NCBI GenBank assembly: GCA_046347635.1
Contig: JAXMFT010000015.1
Span: 8,468 to 72,467 of the forward strand
Direction of reading: 5' to 3'
From: JAGVSZ01 sp019137045
Lineage (GTDB): Bacteria; Pseudomonadota; Gammaproteobacteria; Burkholderiales; SG8-39
Length of the DNA stretch: 64,000 bases
Under the pieces are notes generated by a model. The model worked only from the letters and a program-made list of their open reading frames with translations. It searched no databases and was not told where the DNA came from. Below are positions 17,188 through 24,128 of the stretch, piece by piece. A program made the position numbers and the translations under genes. How positions within the stretch are numbered: the first letter of the stretch is position 1; each line of letters starts with the position of its first letter.

Positions 17188-18720
17188 TCAGGCCGGCACA
17201 ACCCGCTCTCCCGGCGCGAGCGCGATCTCGCGCGACCTCAGGAGGTTGTAGGCATAGACGGCGAACGATGCGCCGAGGATCAGGCCGAAGAGCAGGATGA
17301 GGTGGCCGTACAGCATCCACCCCTCCTGGTTCCAGTCGGCGAAGCGGCGCGGCATGCCGGCGGCGCCCCCGGCGAGCATGGCGAGCGCGGCGCCGATGCC
17401 CCCCACGGCGAAGAGGCGGACGAACCAGCTCCCGAGCACCGGGTCGAGCTTGCGCCCGGTGATCACCGGGTAGTGGTGATAGAGCACGCCCATCCACATC
17501 ATCGACATCGCCAGGATCACCGTCATGGTGTGACCGCTCTGCCACATCGTCCCGTGCAGCATGAACGACCACGCCACGTTGGAGGTCACGATCGCGCTCG
17601 CGCCGTCGAGGATGTAGAGCAGCCAGCCCATCAGCACCGCGATGATGCCGGGCTCCGCGCGCAGGCCGTGCTGCCAGATCGTGGCGAACACCGTGAAGAT
17701 GCTGATCGCCGCGCCGATCCCGGTGCCCCAGCTCATGATGTTGCCCCAGTAGGACAGGCTGGCGGGCTGGTTGGGATAGAACGTGATGAAATGGTGCAGG
17801 AACGAGGTGATCGAGGTCAGCAGCAGGATCCACAGCGCCGTGTTCGCGAGCTTCTTGCTGTAGAGCTCGCGCGTGCCGTCGGCGAGGTACAGCGGCAGCG
17901 TCGCGTACATCGCGCTCGTCACCATCAGGGCCATCGCCTCCATCAGGTTGTGGGCGAAGATGTAGAAGCTGTACTGGAACACCACCGGTTCGGCGGCCCA
18001 GGCGGCGAGCGACATCGGGATCACCTTGTACAGCGCGAGCACGAGCGTCGTGCCCACCACCACGAGCGGCAGCCCGGCGATGAGGAGGGTGAGCGCCGCG
18101 AGCGTCATCCCGAGCATCCCCGGGTCGTTGAGGGAGCGCTCGGCGAGCACGAGCTCCGGCCGCTTGCGGCCGAAGAACAGCATCTTGATCACCAGCAGCG
18201 GGTAGAACAGGATCATGCACGCGAGCACGAGGTAGATCCCGGTGAAGCCGAGGATCACCGTGCCCATGCTCCAGATCCCCATCTGCGCGCCGACGAGCGG
18301 CAGCGGGTACATCACCACCAGGCTGATCTTCAGCCCCATCAGCACGGCGACCGTGAGCAGCGCCGAGCCGAGGTTCATCGAGACGTAGGCCGCCGCGGGC
18401 AGCCAGCCGGTGACCGGCTTCCCGACGCACCCCCCCGACCGGTGCAGGCCGACGCCGGCCATGAGCTGGAAGGAGAACGGGAACGCGAGCGCCGCGCCGT
18501 GCAGCGTGAGCGTGGTGTAGAAGAGCCCGCTGTCGAGGGCGAAGAGCTGCGTGGCCGGCATGACCAGCCCGAGCAGGCCCGCCACCGCGAGCCAGACGAA
18601 CGAGGTCATGATCATCAGCGCCGGCCAGGCGTTGATCTCCTCCAGCCCGGTGCTGCGGTCGACGGCGAACATGCGGCCGAACAGCGGCGTGCCCTGCACG
18701 ATGGTGGTGGCGATGCTCAT
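17188..18720 (-). CDS. Heme-copper oxidoreductase catalytic subunit (NO-reductase-like)
   Basis: A 510-aa protein with about 12-13 membrane helices, the catalytic subunit of a heme-copper oxidase family enzyme. His74 (TLHGAALAF) fits the low-spin heme ligand. CuB ligands fit His257 and His309-His310 (FLHHF), and His397 fits the high-spin heme ligand. The residue four after His257, normally the Tyr cross-linked to it, is Glu261 (AHNLMEAM), as in NO reductases. The second histidine of the usual HxH pair is Met399 (GHTM). With the CuA subunit next door this suggests a CuA-containing NO reductase (sNOR, gNOR, nNOR or bNOR-like) rather than an O2 reductase. Exact class not decidable here. Confidence 0.8.
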   Translation of the reverse strand: MSIATTIVQGTPLFGRMFAVDRSTGLEEINAWPALMIMTSFVWLAVAGLLGLVMPATQLFALDSGLFYTTLTLHGAALAFPFSFQLMAGVGLHRSGGCVGKPVTGWLPAAAYVSMNLGSALLTVAVLMGLKISLVVMYPLPLVGAQMGIWSMGTVILGFTGIYLVLACMILFYPLLVIKMLFFGRKRPELVLAERSLNDPGMLGMTLAALTLLIAGLPLVVVGTTLVLALYKVIPMSLAAWAAEPVVFQYSFYIFAHNLMEAMALMVTSAMYATLPLYLADGTRELYSKKLANTALWILLLTSITSFLHHFITFYPNQPASLSYWGNIMSWGTGIGAAISIFTVFATIWQHGLRAEPGIIAVLMGWLLYILDGASAIVTSNVAWSFMLHGTMWQSGHTMTVILAMSMMWMGVLYHHYPVITGRKLDPVLGSWFVRLFAVGGIGAALAMLAGGAAGMPRRFADWNQEGWMLYGHLILLFGLILGASFAVYAYNLLRSREIALAPGERVVPA

Positions 18721-18747
18721 GCGTGTTCCCCTCCGCGACGCGTGCGC

Positions 18748-19311
18748 TCAGTTGGCCTTGACGACGGTCAGCTCGTCCATCATCCCGTGGTGCGCGATGC
18801 CGCAGTACTCGAGGCAGCGCACCTTGTACTTGCCCGGCTCGGTGAACGTGTGCACGAGCGTGGTCGGGCGGTTGAGGCCCGGGATGAGCATCATGGTGAA
18901 GAGCAGCCTGCCGTCCGGGTGGTAGACCGCGAACCCGTGCTGGGTGTCGCTGCTCTTGCCCGCGAAGCGCACCGGGCGCCCGGTCTCGATCTGGCGGCTG
19001 GAGAGGTCGTAGCCCCACGACTTCGCCGTCAGGTTGATCTCCTGCACCGGCGCGCCGCTCGCGGCGACGCGCGTGGCGGCCAGGGTGGGCATGAAGCGCA
19101 GGCTGGCGAGGTTCACGCCGACGAAGACCACGAACACCACGGCGAGCCAGACGCCCTCGATGCGCGCGAGCCGGCTGCGCGGGGTGGCGCTCGGGCCGGG
19201 CTCGACGACGCTCTTGCGCCGGATGACGTAGTGGAACATCAGCCCGAACGGCACCACCATGAAGAGCATCATCCAGAACGCTCCCCAGCCGGTGAACAGG
19301 AAATCCAGCAT
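18748..19311 (-). CDS. Heme-copper oxidoreductase subunit II with CuA site
   Basis: A 187-aa subunit II: two membrane helices (about 5-30 and 52-72) and a periplasmic cupredoxin domain. The CuA ligands are all present: His125 (DTQHGF), Cys166, the Glu168 carbonyl, Cys170, His174 and Met177 within CLEYCGIAHHGMM. It would take electrons from a cytochrome c and pass them to the catalytic subunit encoded 27 bases downstream. The order II-I-copper ATPase on the minus strand suggests one operon. No cytochrome c domain is fused to it. Confidence 0.88.
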   Translation of the reverse strand: MLDFLFTGWGAFWMMLFMVVPFGLMFHYVIRRKSVVEPGPSATPRSRLARIEGVWLAVVFVVFVGVNLASLRFMPTLAATRVAASGAPVQEINLTAKSWGYDLSSRQIETGRPVRFAGKSSDTQHGFAVYHPDGRLLFTMMLIPGLNRPTTLVHTFTEPGKYKVRCLEYCGIAHHGMMDELTVVKAN

Positions 19312-19427
19312 GCGCCCTCCTTCACCCGTGAATGCGGCGGGTGGAACGACCGCGCCCGGCGCCGTCGTCCGGTCCCCTCGCGTGCTTCCCGTCGCGGCAA
19401 CTTAAACCCGCGCGGGACGCGCAGCAA

Positions 19428-19445
19428 CTAGGGTATCTACTAGGG
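19428..19445 (-). promoter_or_regulatory. Spaced direct repeat upstream of the oxidoreductase operon
   Basis: The hexamer CTAGGG occurs at 19428-19433 and again at 19440-19445, a 12-base period, about 115-135 bases before the subunit II start. The stretch is AT-richer than its surroundings. Position and spacing fit a binding site for an activator, possibly the FixJ-like regulator next door; this is inference. The rest of 19312-19553 shows nothing else I can support. Confidence 0.35.
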
Positions 19446-19553
19446 GCGCCGAGCCCCGCCCGGGTGGATTCGCGACGCCGACGGTCCGGCCCGCCCCACG
19501 CTGCCCCGCGGGCGTCCCCGCGGCCGGGCGCGTCCTCACCCGGTCCCACGCGC

Positions 19554-20190
19554 TCAGGCCTCGGCGCCGAGCTGCATGGCGAGCTTGACCAGGTCGGTGA
19601 GCGACCGGGCGCGCAGCTTCTCCATCACCCGCGCGCGCGAGTGGGTGCTCCCCACCGTCTTCGCGCTCGACCGAGCTCGACGCGATCGCCTTGTTGGACA
19701 GCCCTTCGACCACCAGGCTGAGCACCTCCAGCGCTCGCGCGCGAGCAGAACTCCGGCGAACAGCGCGCGCAGCTGCTCGCGCTGGCTCTCCCGGTCGCGC
19801 TGCGCGGCGTCTCCCAGGCGAATCCGCCGCGCTGGTTGCGGTCGAGCAGGTCCTGGTCGTTGAACGGCTTCTCGACGAAGTCGAGCTTGCGCCCGCCTGC
19901 ACATGCACCGCCATCTGCACGTCGCCGTGCCCGGTGATGAAGATGATCGGCGAGTGATAGGCGCGGCGCGCCGCGAGCCGCTGCTGCAGCTCCAGGCCGC
20001 TGATCCCGGGCATGCGCACAGCCAGCACCGAGCAGCCGCGCCGCCCGGAGTCCGAAGCGGTCGAGGAAGGCGTGCGCCGAGGCGTGCGTCTCGACCTCCC
20101 AGGCGAGATCGACTCGATCAGCCGAAAGCGCAGGCTGCGCGCGACCGCCGCCTCGTCGTCGTCAACGATGAAGACCGTGGCGTCGCTCAC
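19554..20190 (-). pseudogene. FixJ/NarL-type response regulator, multiply frameshifted
   Basis: Remains of a two-domain response regulator. The receiver start is clear (MSDATVFIVDDDEAAV), as is MPGISGLELQQRL and SPIIFITGHGDVQMAV. The LuxR/FixJ-type helix-turn-helix appears in pieces (EVLSLVVEGLSNKAIAS in one frame; RVMEKLRARSLTDLVKLAMQLG in another). The frame changes several times, near 20110, 19905 and 19740. The residue where the phosphate-accepting Asp is expected reads Ala (VLAVRMPG). The GTG start at 20190 overlaps the stop of the kinase gene as GTGA. It is either a true pseudogene or a badly sequenced gene. Confidence 0.75.
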
Positions 20191-21464
20191 CGCCCGCCCG
20201 CCTCCTGCCCCGCCGCCTGCAGCGAAAAACGGAACGTCGCACCCCCGCGGCGCCAGGCTCCGGCGCGGATGAACCGCCGTGCGACTCCACGATCGAGCGG
20301 CTGATCGACAGGCCGCCGCGGCGACCCCTTCAGCGCTTGGTGGTGAAGAACTGGTCGAACACCTGGTCGATCAGCGCGCCGTCGATTCCCGGCCCGCTGT
20401 CGGCGATCTCCACCTCGACGCCCGCGCCGCCGTTCGGCCCGGTGCGAATCGTGATCTCGCGCCGCGGCGAGCGCGCCTCGGTCATCACCTCCACCGAGTT
20501 GCGCACCAGGTTGCCGATAACCTGCTCGACCATGATCGGGTCAGCGGCGAGCACGCGCGGCAGCTGCAGCGCGAGCTCGAGCCTGACCGCGGCGCCGTGC
20601 TGGCGGGTCTCCAGCTCGGTGAGCTTCGCCGCTGCGCACGATCTGGTTGATGTCCGCGCCGGCGAGCTGCGGCTCGCGCTTGCGCACGAAGTCGCGCACG
20701 TGGCGCATCACCTCGCTCGCGCGCTCGGCCTGCCGGCAGACCTCCTCGAGCGGACCGATCAGCTCGCTCGGCGCCACGTCCCCGCCGCGCAGGCGGCGGA
20801 TGCACCCGCGCGCGAAGTTCGCGATCGCCGCGAGCGGCTGGTTCAGCTCGTGGGCGAGCCCGGTCGCCATCTCGCCCATGGTGGAGAGCCGCGCGACGCG
20901 CGCGAGCTCGGTCTGGTGCCGCCGCGCCTGCTCCTCGGCGAGCTTGTGCTCGGTGACGTCGCGCGTGATGCCGAGCAGGGCGTACACCGCGCCCCGGGCG
21001 TCGCGCAGCGGCACCGCGTGCGTCTCCATCCAGCAGGTCCGGCCCTTGAGCGTGATCGACCTGAACTCGTAGACGACCGCCTCGCCGGCGAAGACGCGGC
21101 GCATGTTCTCGCGGTAGAGCTCGGCGTGCTCGGGGGCGACCACCGCGTAGATGCGCTTGCCGACGATGTCCTCCGGACGGTCGGCGTCGACCAGCCTGAG
21201 GCCGGCCGGATTGATCTCCAGCACCGTCCCGTCCGCGGCCTGCAGCTTCACGCACTCGGGCTCCGACTCGATGATCGCGCGCAGGCGGTACTCGTTCTCC
21301 TGCAGGCGGTCCATCACGGCCTGGTGGTCGATCTCCTTGTCGCGCAGCCGCTGCTCGGCCTCGCGCAGGCGCAGGGCGCTCACCGCGCTGAAGATCAGCG
21401 CCGCCGCGAGCGTCCCGCCCGCGGCGACCAGGCCGAGCCAGAGTGCTTCGCTACCGGTGCCCAT
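20187..21464 (-). pseudogene. PAS-domain sensor histidine kinase (FixL-like), frameshifted
   Basis: Membrane sensor kinase. The N-terminal 290 or so residues are intact: one membrane helix (about 9-30), a PAS domain (about 58-170, ending GITRDVTEHKLAEEQ) and the phosphorylation site His205 in GLAHELNQPLAAIANFARG. The frame breaks near 20640. The ATPase part then reads in another frame (MVEQVIGNLVRNSVEVM, then DSGPGIDGALIDQVFDQFFTTK) and breaks again near 20332 before LSISRSIVESHGG. The FixL heme-binding His is not seen in the PAS, so it probably does not bind heme as FixL does. It is coupled to the regulator gene and lies near the NO-reductase-like operon. Confidence 0.75.
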
Positions 21465-21765
21465 CTCGTCTTCCGCACGCGCGCCGGGGATCCGCCCGGC
21501 GGGCCGGGGCGCCCAATCGATCCGGCATGCGCTGGCCGCGTTTCCCGCGCGATCGACTCGCCGCGCGGCCGCGACCGCGCCGTCCGCCGCCCCGGCAGCG
21601 GGCCGTCGCGAAACCCTACCCCCGGGCCGGGGCGGACGAATTAACGCGGATCACGAATCCCCCGCGCCTGCGCGCCCCGATGCAGCGCGCGATGCCGCAG
21701 CGGATCAGAATCGCACGGTGCAGCGCCCGCCGCGCACCAGACCCCAGCCTGCAGGAGCCCCGACC

Positions 21766-22706
21766 ATGAGCGAGAGATTCACCGCCGCCGTCGTGCAAGC
21801 CGCGCCGGTGCCGTTCGACCGCGAGCGCACGCTCGAGAAGCTGCCGCGACCTCGCCGCCCACGCGGCGCGCCGCGGCGCGAAGCTCGCGGTCTTTCCGGA
21901 GGCGTTCGTCTCCGCCTACCCCAAGGAGCTCGACTTCGGCGCCCGTCTGGGCATGCGCACGCGCAGGACGCGAGGACTTCCGGCGCTACTTCGACTCGGC
22001 GGTGGACGTGCCCGGCCCGGCGGTGGACTTCCTCGCGCGGGTCGCGCGCGAGAACCGCCTCCACCTCGTGGTCGGCGTGATCGAACGCGAGATCGGCACG
22101 CTCTACTGCACGGTGCTCTTCTTCGCCCCGGACAGCCGCTACCTCGGCAAGCACCACCTGGCTGATGCCCACCGCGCTGGAGCGGCTCGTGTGGGGCTTC
22201 GGCGACGGCTCGACGCGCTGCCGGTGTTCGACACCCGCTGGGGCGCGCCTCGGCGCGGTGATCTGCTGGGAGAACTACATGCCGCTCCTGCGCACCGCCA
22301 TGTACGCGAAGAACATCCAGCTCTGGTGCGCGCCCACGGCCGACGGCCGCGACCTGGATCCCGACCATGCAGCACGTGGCGCTCGAAGGCCGCTGCTTCG
22401 TCTTCTCGTGCAACCAATTCACCCGCCGCGGCGACTTCCCCGCCGACTACCGCGCGGTGCAGGGCGACGACCCGGACACCGTGATCTCCAGGGCGGCAGC
22501 TGCATCGTGAAGGCCCGCTCGGCGAGATCCTGGCGGGGCCGAACTACGACGGCGAGTGCACCCTCACGGCGGAGATCGACCTCGCCGAGATCGCGCGCGG
22601 CAAGTACGACTTCGACGTCGTCGGCCACTATGCGCGGCCGGACGTCTTCCGCCTGGTCGTGAACGAGCGGCCGCAGCCGGCGGTGGTGATCGAGCGGGAG
22701 GCCTGA
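21766..22706 (+). pseudogene. Nitrilase / carbon-nitrogen hydrolase, heavily frameshifted
   Basis: Related to aliphatic nitrilases and cyanide hydratases. Pieces in different frames line up along one protein of about 310 residues: MSERFTAAVVQAAPVPFDRE, LAVFPEAFVSAYPKELDFG (catalytic Glu), VDFLARVARENRLHLVVGV, then GAVICWENYMPLLRTAMYA (catalytic Cys), then FVFSCNQFTRRGDFP and AEIARGKYDFDVVGHYARPD up to the stop at 22704-22706. I count at least seven single- or double-base frame changes. The segment that should hold the catalytic Lys reads KHHL followed by a shift, so that residue also seems lost. Unlikely to be functional as read. Confidence 0.75.
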
Positions 22707-23179
22707 GGAAACGCCGGCACCGCGGCTTGTTCACCGGGCGGTTCGCGTAGCATCCGCGCCGCCTCGTCGTAGTTCAAGGGAGAAAATTTGCCGCTAAGTA
22801 TTTGGTATACCAATCAAACACAATTTCTGTAGCAGTATTTGTAGCAGTGAGGTTCGCGTTTCCAGCTTTCCGTGCGAACGCCTGACTCCCACCGCTCACG
22901 AATCTGCGTTTCGCGTTTTGTGAACCAACCTGAGTGCTGCGACCACGCCACTCCTGCTGGCCGCATTCCCTGACGTGGTGTACGGATCGTGGTTCTCGTT
23001 GGTCAGGAACACCGTTCAGCTCGTCACGGCGGAGAGTTGCGGGAATGAATGGCTCGAAATTGCCCAGTCAGGTCCGATTTCCGAGAATTCGTTGGTCGCT
23101 CTGCGGATAGCTGGTCCTGCAGCGCGGGAGAAGATCTGCGCAGGTGACAACTGTCACCCGAAAGCGTACAGTTGCAACC
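22707..23179. other. AT-rich non-coding patch before the toxin-antitoxin module
   Basis: No gene is supported in these 473 bases. Base composition drops sharply from the surrounding GC-rich level, most of all at 22775-22850. That part has the palindrome TTGGTATACCAA (22802-22813), two copies of TGTAGCAGT twelve bases apart (about 22828 and 22840), and the inverted pair GTTCGC/GCGAAC (22852-22857 and 22874-22879). This may be the scar of a mobile-element insertion that brought the module, but no transposase or integrase is seen. A 92-codon open frame at 22975 has no recognisable features. Confidence 0.5.
23143..23158 (+). promoter_or_regulatory. Inverted repeat, candidate antitoxin operator
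   Basis: GGTGACA and TGTCACC form a perfect 7-bp inverted repeat around AC, ending 21 bases before the antitoxin ATG. A second short palindrome, GTTGCAAC, is at 23171-23178. Phd/YefM-type antitoxins usually repress their own operon from such sites; the assignment is inference. Confidence 0.5.
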
Positions 23180-23479
23180 ATGAAAACCGTCACCATCCGC
23201 GATTTCCGGACTCGCCCCAAGCAGGTGCGCGACGCACTCAAGCGCGAGCGTGAGGCGGTGCTGACCGCCAACGGGCGGCCGGTCGCCGTAATGATCCCGG
23301 TCGATGCGGGCTCGATCGACCAGACCCTCGAGACGCTGCGCCGCGCACGCGCCCTCGAGGCGCTTCGTGTCATCCGCCAGGACAGCCAGCAGCGCGGTTC
23401 CGCCCGGATGTCGACGCGCGAGATCGACGCGATCATCGCCAAGACCCGCAAGGCACGATCCCGCGCCGGCGCGGGATGA
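23180..23479 (+). CDS. Antitoxin, Phd/YefM-like
   Basis: A 99-aa small protein that should neutralise the PIN toxin encoded just downstream and repress the pair. The N-terminal part MKTVTIRDFRTRPKQVRDAL, then AVLTANGRPVAVMIPVD, is the Phd/YefM fold (about 1-50). The rest is a helical, basic tail that would wrap the toxin. The ATG at 23180 was preferred over an upstream ATG at 23144 because it starts at the conserved fold and leaves the operator-like repeat outside the gene. It overlaps the toxin start by ATGA. Confidence 0.8.
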   Translation: MKTVTIRDFRTRPKQVRDALKREREAVLTANGRPVAVMIPVDAGSIDQTLETLRRARALEALRVIRQDSQQRGSARMSTREIDAIIAKTRKARSRAGAG

Positions 23480-23883
23480 GGGTCGTCCTCGACACGAACG
23501 TCCTCGTCGCAGGGTTACTCTCCGCCTCGGGGCCCCCTGGCTGGATCGTGGAGGCCGTGCTTGCCGGTGAGCTGGAGCCTGCGTTCGACGGCGCGATCCG
23601 ACAGGAGTACGAGGAGGTCCTGCGACGCCCGGAGTTCGGCTTCCCGGGAGCGCGTGTCGACGATGTCCTCGCGGCGCTGGATCAGTTTGCTTTCGTGGTG
23701 ACGGCCGCGGCACCCTGGCCGATCGTCCTTCCCGACCCCGACGACGCGTCATTCCTTTCGGTCGCCGCCGCAAGCGCGAGTGTGCTCATGACTGGGAACC
23801 TTCGTCACTTCCCCGTGCGAGTCCGGGGCGACGTCGCAGTGCTCAGCCCGCGCGAGTTCATGGAGCGACTGAAGACGCGGTAG
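23476..23883 (+). CDS. PIN-domain toxin (putative ribonuclease)
   Basis: A 135-aa PIN-domain protein of the toxin-antitoxin family. It starts MRVVLDTNVLVAGLLS with the first metal-binding Asp6. The further acidic residues are in YEEVLRR and LPDPDDASFL, and the LMTGNLRHFP strand is typical of this subgroup. Such toxins cut RNA when freed from the antitoxin. The coupling with the upstream antitoxin (4-base overlap) and the AT-rich patch before it support a horizontally acquired module. Confidence 0.85.
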   Translation: MRVVLDTNVLVAGLLSASGPPGWIVEAVLAGELEPAFDGAIRQEYEEVLRRPEFGFPGARVDDVLAALDQFAFVVTAAAPWPIVLPDPDDASFLSVAAASASVLMTGNLRHFPVRVRGDVAVLSPREFMERLKTR

Positions 23884-23990
23884 CTTTCGCGCGCGCTTTC
23901 CAGCGAAGACGGCTCAGTGGATGAGTAGTCCCGCCGAAGTCCCGCAGGTCTGACAAGGACCTGGTTTTCAGGTCCTAAGCGATTGAATTC

Positions 23991-24067
23991 TGGCGCGCCC
24001 GGCAGGATTTGAACCCACGACCCCCTGGTTCGTAGCCAGGTACTCTATCCAACTGAGCTACGGGCGC
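23991..24067 (-). tRNA. tRNA-Arg (ACG)
   Basis: The minus strand folds into a cloverleaf: acceptor GCGCCCG with CGGGCGC, anticodon stem CCTGG/CCAGG around loop CTACGAA (anticodon ACG, read as ICG), T-loop GTTCAAAT, and an encoded CCA end. A hairpin without T-tract (8-bp stem AGGACCTG, 23956-23976) lies beyond its 3' end; 23884-23990 holds nothing else. Confidence 0.93.
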
Positions 24068-24128
24068 GAGGGGGCGAATTCTATCAAAGCGCCCGCTCTG
24101 TGGCCACTCGCGGCGCGGCCCGGCTCAT

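Noticed and set aside
18720..18748. Subunit I as an ordinary cbb3 or aa3 oxidase
   Set aside because: The HPEVY-type tyrosine and the second histidine of HxH are missing, and no CcoO, CcoP or subunit III gene is adjacent.
14470..19431. A 1653-codon open frame on the plus strand
   Set aside because: It lies antisense to adhC, the ATPase and both oxidoreductase genes. Its translation is His/Arg/Glu-rich without any domain; it is an effect of GC-rich codons on the opposite strand.
22802..22850. Palindrome and TGTAGCAGT repeats as a CRISPR or attachment site
   Set aside because: Only two copies, no spacers of equal length, no cas genes or integrase nearby; kept only as a possible scar.
22975..23253. 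A 92-codon frame beginning with GTG in the AT-rich patch
   Set aside because: No ribosome site, no motif, and it overlaps the antitoxin promoter and gene in another frame.
23956..23976. Hairpin AGGACCTG/CAGGTCCT as a terminator or tRNA remnant
   Set aside because: No T-run follows and no tRNA arms can be folded around it.
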